This document shows, in pieces, positions 37,226-46,336 of a stretch of 64,000 nucleotides of DNA (positions are counted from its first letter, which is position 1; each line of letters starts with the position of its first letter). The translations under genes were made by a program, and so were the position numbers. The notes beneath the pieces are model-generated. The model ran no database searches. It was not told the origin of the DNA and worked only from the letters and a program-made list of their open reading frames with translations. The stretch comes from Nesterenkonia muleiensis (GTDB taxonomy: Bacteria > Actinomycetota > Actinomycetes > Actinomycetales > Micrococcaceae): positions 1 to 64,000 of the forward strand of contig NZ_QWLD01000038.1 in assembly GCF_003600155.1 (NCBI RefSeq), in the 5' to 3' direction.

Positions 37226-39085
37226 GTGAGTCCGAAGGCCAGCAGTGCACTGGTGCCCGCTCAGACTGCCCCCGGCGCGATCCGCAACTTCTGCATCATC
37301 GCCCATATCGACCACGGCAAGTCGACCTTGGCCGACCGGATGCTGCAGCTGACCGGCGTGGTGCAGCCGCGTGACATGAAGGCCCAGTACCTGGACCGGA
37401 TGGACATCGAGCGCGAACGAGGGATCACCATCAAGTCCCAGGCGGTGCGGATGCCCTGGGAGTATGCCGGTGAGACCTTGGCCTTCCACATGATCGACAC
37501 CCCCGGCCATGTGGATTTCAGCTATGAGGTGTCCCGGTCCCTGGCCGCCTGTGAGGGTGCGGTGCTGCTGGTGGACGCCGCTCAGGGCATCGAGGCCCAG
37601 ACCCTGGCCAACCTCTACCTGGCTATCGAGCATGACCTGGCGATCATCCCGGTGCTGAACAAGATCGATCTGCCTGCGGCCCAGCCGGACAAATACGCCG
37701 AGGAGATCGCCCATCTGATCGGGTGCGAACCAGACGATGTGCTGCGGGTCTCGGGAAAGACCGGCGAAGGTGTGGAGGCGCTGCTGGACCGGATCGTCGA
37801 GGAGGTCCCTGCGCCCGAGGGCGAGGCCGCGGCGCCGGCCCGGGCGATGATTTTCGACTCGGTCTACGACACCTACCGCGGAGTGGTGACGTTCGTCCGG
37901 GTGGTCGACGGCCAGCTCAGCCACCGGGAGAAGATCCAGATGATGTCCACCGGGGTGACTCATGAGCTGCTGGAGATCGGGGTCTCCAGCCCCGAGCCGG
38001 AGGCGGCCAAGGGACTCGGCGTCGGGGAGGTCGGCTACCTGATTACCGGGGTCAAGGACGTCCGGCAGTCGAAGGTGGGCGACACGGTCACTTCGGCGAA
38101 TAAGCCCGCCTCAGCGATCGTGGGCGGCTATGAGGAGCCCAAGCCCATGGTGTTCTCCGGGCTGTTCCCCATCGACGGCTCGGACTTCCCGGTGCTGCGT
38201 GAGGCGTTGGAGAAGCTGCAGCTCAACGACGCCGCCCTGAACTTCGAGCCGGAGACCTCCACCGCTCTCGGCTTCGGGTTCCGCGTGGGTTTCCTGGGAC
38301 TGCTGCACCTGGAGATCACCCGCGAGCGGCTGGAGCAGGAGTACAACCTGGATCTGATCTCCACCGCCCCGAACGTGGTCTATCAGGTCACCGATGAGTC
38401 GGGCGAGGAACATCAGGTGACCAACCCCTCAGAGTTCCCCGAAGGGAAGATCTCCGAGATCCGGGAGCCTGTGGTGGATGCGACCATCATTGTGCCCGCT
38501 GAGTACATCGGCGCGGTCATGGAGCTCTGCCAGGGCCGCCGCGGGTCCATGGAGGGGATGGACTACCTCTCTGAGGAGCGGGTGGAGATCCGCTACCGTC
38601 TGCCGCTGGCCGAGATCGTCTTCGACTTCTTCGACCAGCTGAAGTCCCGCACCAAGGGATATGCCTCGCTGAACTGGCAGGCCTCGGGGGACCAGGAGGC
38701 AGACCTGGTGAAGGTGGACATCCTGCTCCAGGGCGACAAGGTGGATGCCTTCAGTGCGATCACCCACCGTGATCATTCCTACGCCTACGGGGTGAAGATG
38801 GCCTCCAAGCTCAGGGAGCTCATCCCGCGCCAGCAGTTCGAGGTGCCCATCCAGGCGGCCATCGGGTCGCGCATCATCGCCCGCGAGAACATCCGTGCCA
38901 TCCGCAAGGATGTGCTCTCCAAATGCTACGGCGGCGATATCAGCCGTAAGCGCAAGCTGCTGGAGAAGCAGAAGGAGGGCAAGAAGCGGATGAAGATGGT
39001 CGGCACCGTCGAGGTGCCCCAGGAGGCGTTCATCGCCGCGCTGAGCTCCGATGAGGGCAACGCCAAGGAGAAGGCGAAGAAGTGA
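37226..39085 (+). CDS. lepA: Elongation factor 4 (LepA)
   Basis: 619 residues from GTG. GTPase domain with [28 protein letters not shown] and [13 protein letters not shown], then EF-G-like domains and the LepA-specific C-terminal domain ([19 protein letters not shown]). A translation GTPase acting on stalled ribosomes or in initiation-phase assembly. TAGAAT (37191-37196) is followed 7 nt later by an ATG opening a 5-codon frame (37204-37221), which ends 4 nt before the lepA start and may couple translation. Confidence 0.97.
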   Translation: MSPKASSALVPAQTAPGAIRNFCIIAHIDHGKSTLADRMLQLTGVVQPRDMKAQYLDRMDIERERGITIKSQAVRMPWEYAGETLAFHMIDTPGHVDFSYEVSRSLAACEGAVLLVDAAQGIEAQTLANLYLAIEHDLAIIPVLNKIDLPAAQPDKYAEEIAHLIGCEPDDVLRVSGKTGEGVEALLDRIVEEVPAPEGEAAAPARAMIFDSVYDTYRGVVTFVRVVDGQLSHREKIQMMSTGVTHELLEIGVSSPEPEAAKGLGVGEVGYLITGVKDVRQSKVGDTVTSANKPASAIVGGYEEPKPMVFSGLFPIDGSDFPVLREALEKLQLNDAALNFEPETSTALGFGFRVGFLGLLHLEITRERLEQEYNLDLISTAPNVVYQVTDESGEEHQVTNPSEFPEGKISEIREPVVDATIIVPAEYIGAVMELCQGRRGSMEGMDYLSEERVEIRYRLPLAEIVFDFFDQLKSRTKGYASLNWQASGDQEADLVKVDILLQGDKVDAFSAITHRDHSYAYGVKMASKLRELIPRQQFEVPIQAAIGSRIIARENIRAIRKDVLSKCYGGDISRKRKLLEKQKEGKKRMKMVGTVEVPQEAFIAALSSDEGNAKEKAKK

Positions 39086-39116
39086 GTCCGATCATCGGGT
39101 CCCCGGTCATACTCCT

Positions 39117-39156
39117 GTTGGCGTATCCCACCTCCATGGGTGTGGGATACGCCAAC
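39117..39156. terminator. Perfect 15-bp hairpin between lepA and hemW
   Basis: GTTGGCGTATCCCAC (39117-39131) and its complement (39142-39156) close a 10-nt loop 31 nt past the lepA stop. No T-run follows on either strand, so it may be a U-less terminator or an mRNA-stabilising stem. Confidence 0.6.
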
Positions 39157-39187
39157 ACGGTAGGGAGAAACGGCGTCATGGAGGACC

Positions 39188-40477
39188 ATGCCCTCTGCAC
39201 TGCCCCTTGGTGACCCGGTTCCGGCTGACGGGACTTTCCCTGAGCGGGTGCTCACCGCTCTGCCGGGCCGTGCCGAGAAGCCTCTGGGACTTTATGTCCA
39301 CATCCCGTTCTGCTCGGTGCGCTGCGGCTACTGCGACTTCAACACGTACACCGCTGCCGATCTGGGTCCCGGCGCCTCCCGGCAGTCCTATCCGGACACG
39401 CTGATCGCTGAGCTGGAGTTCGCCCGCAGAGCGCTCGACGCCGCCGGCGCACCAGAGCGTGCCCTGTCGACCATCTTCTTCGGCGGCGGCACCCCCACGC
39501 TGCTGCCGGCTGAGGACCTCGCCCGGATCCTGGCCCGGGCGATTGACCTGTTCGGCCTCAGGGACGGCGCTGAGGTCACCACCGAGGCCAACCCGGACAC
39601 GGTCACTGCGCAGACTGCCCACGTCCTGGCGGAGGCCGGCTTCACCCGGCTGAGCCTGGGTATGCAGTCGGTGGTCCCACAGGTGCTCAGCACACTTGAC
39701 CGCACTCATCAGCCGGAGAATGTCCCTACCGCGCACCGTGCGGCCAGGGACGCTGGCTTGGAGACCTCCCTTGACCTGATCTACGGCACTCCCGGAGAGT
39801 CCCTTCAGGATTGGCGCAGCACTCTGGAGGCCGCGGTGGCGCTGGAACCTGATCACATCAGCGCCTACTCGCTGATTGTCGAAGAGGGCACAGCGATGGC
39901 GGCGAAGATCCGCCGCGGTGAACTTCCCGATATCGACTCCGATGACCACGCGGATAAATACCTGCTGGCTGATGAGCTGCTCGCCGGCGCCGGGTATCAG
40001 TGGTATGAGGTCTCGAACTTCTCGCGCAGTCAGGGCACCCGCTCCCAGCACAATCTGAACTACTGGCTGGACTCTGACTGGTGGGGCGCCGGTCCCGGCG
40101 CCCACTCACATCTGGCCGGTATGCGCTGGTGGAATGTCAAGCACCCTGCCGCCTACGCCCAACGGCTGCACCAGGGGCTCTCACCTGGACACGGACGGGA
40201 GCTGCTGGAGGCCGAAGCCACTGTTCTGGAGCACCTGATGCTGCGGCTGCGGATCGCCGAGGGCCTGGACATCGCCGAATTCAACGCTCTGCCCGGGCTG
40301 ACGGCGGGCGGAGGCGCCCCTGTTTCGCGGGATCAGCTGAGCCGGCTTGCTGCGGAAGGACTCATTGACCCTGATGCGGCGGACCCTTCGGTCGCCTACT
40401 CTGAAGGTCGTGCAGTGCTGACCCTGAGCGGACGGCTGTTGGCTGATGCTGTCACTCGGCGCTTCATCGGGCTTTGA
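39188..40477 (+). CDS. hemW: Radical SAM heme chaperone HemW
   Basis: 429 residues. The radical-SAM cluster motif is CSVRCGYCDFNTY, preceded by GLYVHIPF, with the fourth Cys-type position filled as in HemW rather than coproporphyrinogen oxidase. Further motifs: FGGGTPTLL, RLSLGMQSV and DLIYGTPGES. HemW binds heme and SAM and is thought to deliver heme to respiratory enzymes. Its place after lepA is conserved in actinobacteria. The stop lies at the first satD operator. Confidence 0.92.
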   Translation: MPSALPLGDPVPADGTFPERVLTALPGRAEKPLGLYVHIPFCSVRCGYCDFNTYTAADLGPGASRQSYPDTLIAELEFARRALDAAGAPERALSTIFFGGGTPTLLPAEDLARILARAIDLFGLRDGAEVTTEANPDTVTAQTAHVLAEAGFTRLSLGMQSVVPQVLSTLDRTHQPENVPTAHRAARDAGLETSLDLIYGTPGESLQDWRSTLEAAVALEPDHISAYSLIVEEGTAMAAKIRRGELPDIDSDDHADKYLLADELLAGAGYQWYEVSNFSRSQGTRSQHNLNYWLDSDWWGAGPGAHSHLAGMRWWNVKHPAAYAQRLHQGLSPGHGRELLEAEATVLEHLMLRLRIAEGLDIAEFNALPGLTAGGGAPVSRDQLSRLAAEGLIDPDAADPSVAYSEGRAVLTLSGRLLADAVTRRFIGL

Positions 40478-40523
40478 TAACCTCAAAGGGTTATATTTTC
40501 AGATTATAACCTGATATGGTTAT
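40477..40523 (+). promoter_or_regulatory. Tandem operator palindromes at satD
   Basis: Two identical palindromes ATAACC-N6-GGTTAT lie at 40477-40494 and 40506-40523, 29 bp apart centre to centre, in unusually AT-rich DNA. The second overlaps TATGGT (40515-40520), the likely -10, which is 6 nt before the satD ATG. Binding there would block the promoter. Confidence 0.7.
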
Positions 40524-40526
40524 CTC

Positions 40527-41150
40527 ATGGATCAAGATGCTCCGGTCGCTCTCATTGCTGATGTCATCGGGTCCAGACAGCAGGCTGATCGCGCTGAACT
40601 TCAGCGCGGGGTCGAGGCCGCACTGGACCGGATAGCAGAGGCCGTCCCGCCCACAGCGCCCTTCCGCGCCACAGTGGGCGATGAATTTCAGGCGGTCTAC
40701 GCCACCCGCAATGAGGCGTTGCGGGCCACACTGTTCGCCGGGCTGCTTCCCCAGCACGGGGATCTGCTGCGCTTCGGCCTGGGGGAGGGGGAGGTTGGTC
40801 CGGTGCCCAGTGCCACATCCCCAGATATTCAGGACGGCCCTGGATGGTGGCATGCGCGTGAGGCGATCGAGAAGGTTGAGGACCAGCAGAGCCGCTTCCC
40901 CTTCCTGCGCAGCTGGTACGTCAGTGCAGCGCCCCGGCAGGACACCCCGGTCAACGCCTACCTGCTGACCAGAGATCAGCTGATGGCAGGGCTCAGTGTC
41001 CGTGCCCGGGACTATGCTCGTGGTGTGGCCCAGGGGGACAGCCAAAAGACAGTGGCTGCCGAATACGGAGTCTCCCAGCCGGCAGTCTCCAAACTTCTGC
41101 GGGACTCCGGTGCCCATGCCGTCGTCGAAGGGTTCAGGATGTTCTCCTGA
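40527..41150 (+). CDS. SatD-family protein with C-terminal helix-turn-helix
   Basis: 207 residues. The SatD-like core (VALIADVIGSRQQADR, FRATVGDEFQAVY) is followed by a helix-turn-helix near 170-200 (SQKTVAAEYGVSQPAVSKLL). SatD is linked to acid tolerance in streptococci, but its biochemistry is unclear. The HTH and the twin palindromes just upstream suggest it represses its own promoter. The start appears leaderless. It is followed 24 bp later by a membrane gene, as in other SatD pairs. Confidence 0.78.
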   Translation: MDQDAPVALIADVIGSRQQADRAELQRGVEAALDRIAEAVPPTAPFRATVGDEFQAVYATRNEALRATLFAGLLPQHGDLLRFGLGEGEVGPVPSATSPDIQDGPGWWHAREAIEKVEDQQSRFPFLRSWYVSAAPRQDTPVNAYLLTRDQLMAGLSVRARDYARGVAQGDSQKTVAAEYGVSQPAVSKLLRDSGAHAVVEGFRMFS

Positions 41151-41174
41151 GCCACAGCGGAAGGAGGACCAGCA

Positions 41175-41924
41175 ATGCTGCTGCTCGCTGCGATCCTGAC
41201 CATCGTCGGAGCCGGAGACGCCCTCCGGGTGCTGCTGCGGGGGCGGGTCCCCACAGCGGCCGGAGTGGCGGGACTCGCCTCGCTTGCGCTCATCGTGCTG
41301 TGGGGGGCGTTCCTGATGTCTGGCTCGCCCTGGTGGCTGACTGCTCTGTGCCTGCTGCCGGTGCTGATCTGGTTCCTCTCGGTGCCGGTGGCCGAAGACG
41401 CTCCGGGTCGGTCAATCCGTACAGCCGGTCCCAGAGTTCTTGGATTCCTGCTGCTAGCTGCGGTGCTGACGGTGCTGGGCGAAGAGCTCGCCGAGCCCAC
41501 AGATCGTCTCAGCTTCCCCGAGCGTTGGCCCTTCAGTCCGGAGTTCGCCGTTCTGGCCGTCGGCATCGGCCTGTTTCACGGTGTCAGCGCCAACGCCCTG
41601 GTGCGTCTGGCCCTGCGTGCTGAGGGGCGAGGCAGCAGGCAGCGGACGGGGCGCAATGGCCAGGATGCGCTGCTGGTCGAGAGGCCCCAGCTCAAAGGTG
41701 GACGCTGGATCGGTCCGTTGGAGCGGATCGCGCTGACCGGACTGCTGGTGGCCGGAGCATACCCGGTGGCTGCGGGGCTGATCGCGGCCAAAGGCATCGT
41801 GAGGTTCCCTGAGATGCAGGAGGATAGGGCAGAGGGCAACAAAGCTGAATACTTCCTGGTGGGTAGCTTCGTCAGCTGGACCATGGCGATCCTCTGCGCA
41901 GGACTCCTCTGGACAGCGCTCTGA
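41175..41924 (+). CDS. Membrane protein, DUF3307-like C terminus
   Basis: 249 residues with about six hydrophobic segments. The C-terminal part GGRWIGPLERIALTGLLVAG, AAKGIVRFPEM and KAEYFLVGSFVSW resembles the DUF3307 proteins that accompany SatD. Likely expressed with satD (24-bp gap; AGGAGG-like AAGGAGG before the start). Function unknown; sensing or transport at the membrane is a guess. Confidence 0.75.
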   Translation: MLLLAAILTIVGAGDALRVLLRGRVPTAAGVAGLASLALIVLWGAFLMSGSPWWLTALCLLPVLIWFLSVPVAEDAPGRSIRTAGPRVLGFLLLAAVLTVLGEELAEPTDRLSFPERWPFSPEFAVLAVGIGLFHGVSANALVRLALRAEGRGSRQRTGRNGQDALLVERPQLKGGRWIGPLERIALTGLLVAGAYPVAAGLIAAKGIVRFPEMQEDRAEGNKAEYFLVGSFVSWTMAILCAGLLWTAL

Positions 41925-41988
41925 GCATGCGACTGGGCCGGCGGGTGAAGCGGTGAGTGTACGGGAAATAGATGGCGGACCTAGATAG

Positions 41989-42000
41989 TTAAAATTTTGA
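41989..42000. promoter_or_regulatory. AT-rich pseudo-palindrome upstream of the VOC gene
   Basis: TTAAAATTTTGA is symmetric except at one pair and stands out in GC-rich DNA 60 nt before the VOC start. It resembles MarR-type operators. TAAAAT within it could also serve as a -10. Confidence 0.35.
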
Positions 42001-42059
42001 AGAGCGGCAATTGTCTCCGCAGATAACTGCCCACAGACATCACCCAGGAGGTTCCCCCG

Positions 42060-43001
42060 ATGAGCGACCGGACCACATTGCCCACCCACACCCTCGACCC
42101 TGAGCGCACTCTCTCGGCCGCGACCGGAATGGACGCCGTCACCCTGAGGGTCGGGGACCTGGATCTGATGAGCTCCTACTACAGCGACGCCCTGGCTCTG
42201 GAGCCGGTGGAGGAACGCGCGCAGGGCCAAGAAGTTCACCGGGTCCTGGGCAGGGGGGACACCCCGATGATCCGGTTGACGTCCACCCCGGGCCTCCCAG
42301 CGATCAACCCGGGGGAAGCTGGCCTGTTCCATACCGCGTTCCTGTTCGACGACGCCGCGAGCCTGGCAGCCACCGTCTACCGCGCCGCACAGGATGACCG
42401 CAGCCGGTTCGCCGGCTCCGCCGACCATTTGGTCAGCGAGGCCTTCTACTTCACCGACCCCGAGGGAAACGGCATAGAGCTCTACACAGATCGCGACCGC
42501 TCACAATGGAGCTACGCCGCAGACGGAGAACTGCAGATGGCCACCGAGTACCTCGACCCCCAGGCATACCTGCGCCGCCACCTCACCGAGAGCACCGTCG
42601 AGGCAGGCCCTGCCCTGCCGGGAAAGGTGGGCCACGTGCACCTTCAGGTCGGCAATATTGACCAAGCCCGTGAGTTCTACGTCGACATCCTTGGATTCGA
42701 AACCACTGTGCGCAGCTACCCCGGTGCGCTCTTTGCCTCTGCCGGGGGCTATCACCACCATGTGGCGATGAACACCTGGAACAGCGCCGGTGCCGGGCCA
42801 CGGGCCGCCCGCCTGGGGCTCGGCAACGTGGCCATCACCGTACCCGGGGTAGACGACCTCGAGGGTCTGCGGCAGCGACTCCGCAGGGGAGACATCAGCT
42901 TCGCCGACAACACCACCTCGATCACGGCAAAGGATCCGTGGGGCTCTCAGGTCACCGTCAGCACACCTGGAGCGTCAGCCTCCGATCTTCTCCAGCGTTG
43001 A
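42060..43001 (+). CDS. VOC-family protein (glyoxalase/extradiol dioxygenase-like)
   Basis: 313 residues in two vicinal-oxygen-chelate halves (about 20-150 and 185-305), like CatE-type ring-cleavage dioxygenases. Metal-ligand candidates: His in GLFHTAF and Glu in GNGIELYTD (first half); His in VGHVHLQVGN and in GYHHHVAMNTW (second half). The Glu expected at the end of the second half is not evident (WGSQVTVST). Substrate cannot be predicted. AGGAGG precedes the ATG. Confidence 0.85.
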   Translation: MSDRTTLPTHTLDPERTLSAATGMDAVTLRVGDLDLMSSYYSDALALEPVEERAQGQEVHRVLGRGDTPMIRLTSTPGLPAINPGEAGLFHTAFLFDDAASLAATVYRAAQDDRSRFAGSADHLVSEAFYFTDPEGNGIELYTDRDRSQWSYAADGELQMATEYLDPQAYLRRHLTESTVEAGPALPGKVGHVHLQVGNIDQAREFYVDILGFETTVRSYPGALFASAGGYHHHVAMNTWNSAGAGPRAARLGLGNVAITVPGVDDLEGLRQRLRRGDISFADNTTSITAKDPWGSQVTVSTPGASASDLLQR

Positions 43002-43105
43002 CCGCTGGGCGTTCACCCCACGTCCGGGAAACATCACTACGGTGGTGAGGTACCGCCGCGGCGAGTGCGGCGTTGTCGGAATAGGGCAGAACGGGAAAGC
43101 GAGAG

Positions 43106-43924
43106 ATGACCATGGCCACTCACACAGTCGATCTGCATATCGATGACACCGGCGGTTCCGGCCGCCCCGTGGTGCTGATCCACGGCTGGCCCCTCTCAGC
43201 GGAATCATGGGCTGAACAGACAGAGGTGCTCAGCGCGGCCGGCTACCGGGTGATCGCCTATGACCGCCGCGGTTTCGGCCGCTCGGAAAAGCCGGTGGGC
43301 GGTTTCGACTACGACACGCTGGCAGACGACCTGCACCGTGTCCTCAGCTCCCTGGACCTGCAGGAGGTGACACTGGTGGGCTTCTCCATGGGAGGCGGCG
43401 AGGTCGCCCGATACGTCACGCGCCACGGCACCGGGCTCCTGCATTCGGTGGTCTTCGCCGCTGCAGTTCCCCCGTACCTGCTCAAGAGCGAGGACAACCC
43501 CGAGGGTCCGCTGGACAGCGAAACGTTCCAGGGCCTCCGCGACGGCCTCGCGCAGGACCGGGAGAGCTTCTTCGAAGAGTTCACCACAGGGTTCTTCTCC
43601 GCCGGTGATCAGCTTAAGGTCAGCGAGGACCATCGGCAGCAGGCACTGCGACTGGCACACCAGTCCGACCAGACCGCAGCGTTGGGATGTATGGATGCGT
43701 GGGGCACCACCGACTTCAGGGCCGACCTGGAGAACATCACCGTGCCCGCCCTGGTGATCCACGGCGACAGTGACGCCACCGTCCCGGTGGAGGGCTCCGG
43801 GCAGCGCACACACCAGATCCTTGGGGACTCCGAGCTGGTGGTGATCGAGGGGGCGCCCCACGGGCTCAATGTCAGCCACGCCTCAGAGTTCAACGCCGCG
43901 CTGCTGGCTTTCCTGGCGCGCTGA
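43106..43924 (+). CDS. Alpha/beta hydrolase (chloroperoxidase/esterase type)
   Basis: 272 residues. Oxyanion motif [12 protein letters not shown], nucleophile Ser in VGFSMGGGE, Asp in [10 protein letters not shown] and His in [10 protein letters not shown] complete the triad. This subgroup is often annotated non-heme chloroperoxidase; the true activity is probably an esterase. The inverted repeat CTGAGGG/CCCTCAG just after the stop could be a terminator. Confidence 0.9.
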   Translation: MTMATHTVDLHIDDTGGSGRPVVLIHGWPLSAESWAEQTEVLSAAGYRVIAYDRRGFGRSEKPVGGFDYDTLADDLHRVLSSLDLQEVTLVGFSMGGGEVARYVTRHGTGLLHSVVFAAAVPPYLLKSEDNPEGPLDSETFQGLRDGLAQDRESFFEEFTTGFFSAGDQLKVSEDHRQQALRLAHQSDQTAALGCMDAWGTTDFRADLENITVPALVIHGDSDATVPVEGSGQRTHQILGDSELVVIEGAPHGLNVSHASEFNAALLAFLAR

Positions 43925-43997
43925 GGGCCGTAGTGGGTGCGCCCTTGGGTGCATGCTCCTGGCGTCGCACCCTCAGGGAACCGTAAAGTGGTCAACT

Positions 43998-44759
43998 GTG
44001 GCGAGCACAATCGATCTCAACAGCGATGTGGGGGAGTCCTGGGGCACCTGGCGGCTCTCCGATGAGCAGATGCTGGATGTGGTCTCCAGTGCGAACATCG
44101 CCTGCGGATCCCACGCGGGAGATCCGCTGACCATCCGCAGAACCGCTGCCACCGCGGCGTCGAGCGGGGTCGCCATCGGTGCCCACATCGGCTACCGTGA
44201 TCTGGCCGGCTTCGGCCGCCGGTTCATCGACTACGATCTCGATGAGCTCGCCGCAGAAGTGCTGTTCCAGCTCGGCGCGCTGGAGGCCATGGCCGCCGCC
44301 GCAGGATCGCGGATCAGCTATGTCAAGCCCCATGGGGCGATGTACAACGCCATCACCACCCACAAGGACCAGGCCAAGGCGGTTGTCGACACCATCGCCG
44401 AGTACAACGCCCAGCTGCCGATCCTGCTGCTGCCCGGCGGATACGCCTTGGAGTACGTCCGGGCCCAGGGCCTGCGCGGGGTCTCGGAAGCCTTCGCGGA
44501 CCGCGCTTACAATCCCGATGGCACCTTGATGTCCCGCCGCGAACCCGGAGCCCTGCTGCATGATCCCTCAGAAGTGGTAGAGAACATGCTGCGCCTGACC
44601 CAGGACGGTGTGCTCATGGCCCACGACGGCACCCGCATCGAGACGGAGGCCGAGAGCATCTGTACCCACGGCGACAGTCCCGGGGCGGTGGCCATGGCCC
44701 GGGCAGTGCGGGAAGCCCTTACCGATGCCGGCGTCGACATCCGAAGCTTCGCGGCCTGA
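43998..44759 (+). CDS. pxpA: 5-oxoprolinase subunit A (PxpA, LamB/YcsF family)
   Basis: 253 residues from GTG 43998, 8 nt after TAAAGT (43984-43989), probably leaderless. Family motifs: [51 protein letters not shown] and [13 protein letters not shown]. PxpA hydrolyses 5-oxoproline with ATP together with PxpB and PxpC. Those two subunits are not adjacent here, which is unusual. Converges on the DUF4870 gene with no gap. Confidence 0.93.
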   Translation: MASTIDLNSDVGESWGTWRLSDEQMLDVVSSANIACGSHAGDPLTIRRTAATAASSGVAIGAHIGYRDLAGFGRRFIDYDLDELAAEVLFQLGALEAMAAAAGSRISYVKPHGAMYNAITTHKDQAKAVVDTIAEYNAQLPILLLPGGYALEYVRAQGLRGVSEAFADRAYNPDGTLMSRREPGALLHDPSEVVENMLRLTQDGVLMAHDGTRIETEAESICTHGDSPGAVAMARAVREALTDAGVDIRSFAA

Positions 44760-45161
44760 TCAGCGGATCAGGCGGAGATTGACCGGATAGCGGTAGGGCC
44801 GGCCCTTATTGCACTCAGCTCCGCCGATGACGCCGGAGACCGCCATATAGGCCCAGACCACCACACCGCCGATGCCGGCGATAGCGGCGATCGAAGGGAT
44901 GAACGCCAGACCGTAGAACACCAGCATGATCACTGTCAGCGGCCAGGTGAAGTTCAGCGCTTCCTTGGACTCCTGGGCGGTGAAGGGCCCACGTTCGCGG
45001 AACAGCAGATGAATGATCAGTGAGGGGACGCACCCGGCGACAGCGCCGAAGTGCGAGATCATCGCCCAGCGAGTGTCCTCCTCACGGGTCAGCATAGAAG
45101 CTGAAGGGGCGGGGCGGGTGCCGCCGGAGGAGGTCCTCGGCTTGCCGTTCTGCGTGGTCAC
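44760..45161 (-). CDS. DUF4870 membrane protein
   Basis: 133 residues from GTG. A soluble N terminus of about 25 residues, then three to four hydrophobic segments. DUF4870 pattern: REEDTRWAMISHFGAVAG, ESKEALNFTW and the end GRPYRYPVNLRLIR. Tic20-like fold predicted for the family; role unknown. It abuts pxpA tail to tail. Confidence 0.85.
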   Translation of the reverse strand: MTTQNGKPRTSSGGTRPAPSASMLTREEDTRWAMISHFGAVAGCVPSLIIHLLFRERGPFTAQESKEALNFTWPLTVIMLVFYGLAFIPSIAAIAGIGGVVVWAYMAVSGVIGGAECNKGRPYRYPVNLRLIR

Positions 45162-45287
45162 TGACGTTCTCGTGTCCTATCTAGTGGGTCTGGCGGTTTC
45201 TCGACGGCTCAGTCGTACGTTAATTCTATGTTGCCGACCTTGATGCCAGCTGACACAGCCAGGGCGTGTTCGATCACCATCAAGGTG

Positions 45288-45400
45288 CGAACCGAGCGGG
45301 CTCTGCCCGCCGGCGGGACCAGCGGGGCTCTTCAGGCGTGATGGCGCGCGTCAGCGTGCCGAGAGCCGAGCGGGCTCCGCCCGCCGGCGGGACCAGCACG
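45288..45400 (-). repeat. 3'-hairpin repeat after the DUF3097 gene (two tandem units)
   Basis: Read from the stop: GGTCCCGCCGGCGGGC, stem GCGGGC-GGA-GCCCGC, spacer GGCTCTCGGC, GCGCGCCATCACGCCTGAAG, then a second GGTCCCGCCGGCGGGC unit. Closely matches the rnhB copy over about 70 bp. The rest of the 45162-45287 gap shows nothing. Confidence 0.75.
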
Positions 45401-46270
45401 TCACGTCACGAAATCAATCAGCTCTTCGACCCGGCCCAGCAGGCTCGGCTCGAGGTCCGCATAGCTGCGCACCCGTCCTAAGATCTGCTTCCAGCCCTGC
45501 GCGATGTCCCGCTGGTCGGCATGCGGCCAGCCCAGTGCCCGCAGTGTGCCGACCTTGATATCAGTGCCGCGGGGCACCTGCGGCCATGCTCGCAGGCCCA
45601 GGCGTTCTGGCTTCACAGCCTGCCACACATCCACATAGGGGTGGCCCAGCACCAGCACATTACCGGCGGCCCCGGTGAGGTCCATGGTCTCTGCGGCGAT
45701 CCGCGACTCCTTGGACCCGGTGACCAGATGATCCAGCAGCACCCCGAGCCGCCGCTGCGGTCCCGGCTGGAAGTCGTGGACCGCAGCCGCCAAGTCATCG
45801 GCGCCGTGCAGCGGTTCGACCACGATTCCCTCACCGCGCAGATCATCGCCCCAGACCTTCTCCACCAGTTCGGCATCATGGGTGCCTTCCACCCATATCC
45901 GAGAAGCACGAGCAGTACGTGCCCGCCGCGGCTGATCCGCGGCGAAAGACCCTGAGGCGGTGCGCCTGGGCCCGGCGCGCTCGGGGGCGGTGACCGGGAC
46001 GACCAGCTCCACCGGCTGCCCGTCGACCAGAAACCCGAAGCCCAGCGGGAAGGAGCGCTCCTTGCCGTCATAGTCGCGCAGCCGCACCAGCCGGATCCCG
46101 CCGGAGGCCTCAACGCCGACGATGACACCCACCCAGCCGGAGGCCCGCTCCTCCACCTCGGTGCCGATCGCGGCAGGCACCTGGGGCAGCGAGCGGTGCT
46201 GCTGGCGTCGTCGTTCTGTGAGGTCTTGGCCGCCCCAAGAGCTCCAGTCGGTGGGGAAGTATGCGCTCAT
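45401..46270 (-). CDS. DUF3097 family protein
   Basis: 289 residues from ATG 46270 (MSAYFPTDW); the frame is open 10 codons further. Conserved patches: RIWVEGTHDAELVEKVWGDDL, VEPLHGADDL, VLLDHLVTGSKE and LVLGHPYVDVWQAVKPE. The RIWVEGxxDAELVEK stretch is Toprim-like in appearance (inference). Actinobacteria-specific, function unknown. Divergent from hrcA, with TAGGCT 10 nt upstream of the start. Confidence 0.85.
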   Translation of the reverse strand: MSAYFPTDWSSWGGQDLTERRRQQHRSLPQVPAAIGTEVEERASGWVGVIVGVEASGGIRLVRLRDYDGKERSFPLGFGFLVDGQPVELVVPVTAPERAGPRRTASGSFAADQPRRARTARASRIWVEGTHDAELVEKVWGDDLRGEGIVVEPLHGADDLAAAVHDFQPGPQRRLGVLLDHLVTGSKESRIAAETMDLTGAAGNVLVLGHPYVDVWQAVKPERLGLRAWPQVPRGTDIKVGTLRALGWPHADQRDIAQGWKQILGRVRSYADLEPSLLGRVEELIDFVT

Positions 46271-46300
46271 AGCGGTTGAGAGCCTAACATTTCGATACAA

Positions 46301-46327
46301 TTAGCAGTCGAGTTTCGAGAGTGCTAA
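46301..46327 (+). promoter_or_regulatory. CIRCE operator of hrcA
   Basis: TTAGCAGTC-N9-GAGTGCTAA: one mismatch (G for C in the left arm) from the canonical CIRCE TTAGCACTC-N9-GAGTGCTAA, 9 nt before the hrcA start. HrcA binds CIRCE, so the operon is probably autorepressed and heat-inducible. Confidence 0.9.
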
Positions 46328-46336
46328 GGAGGTGCC

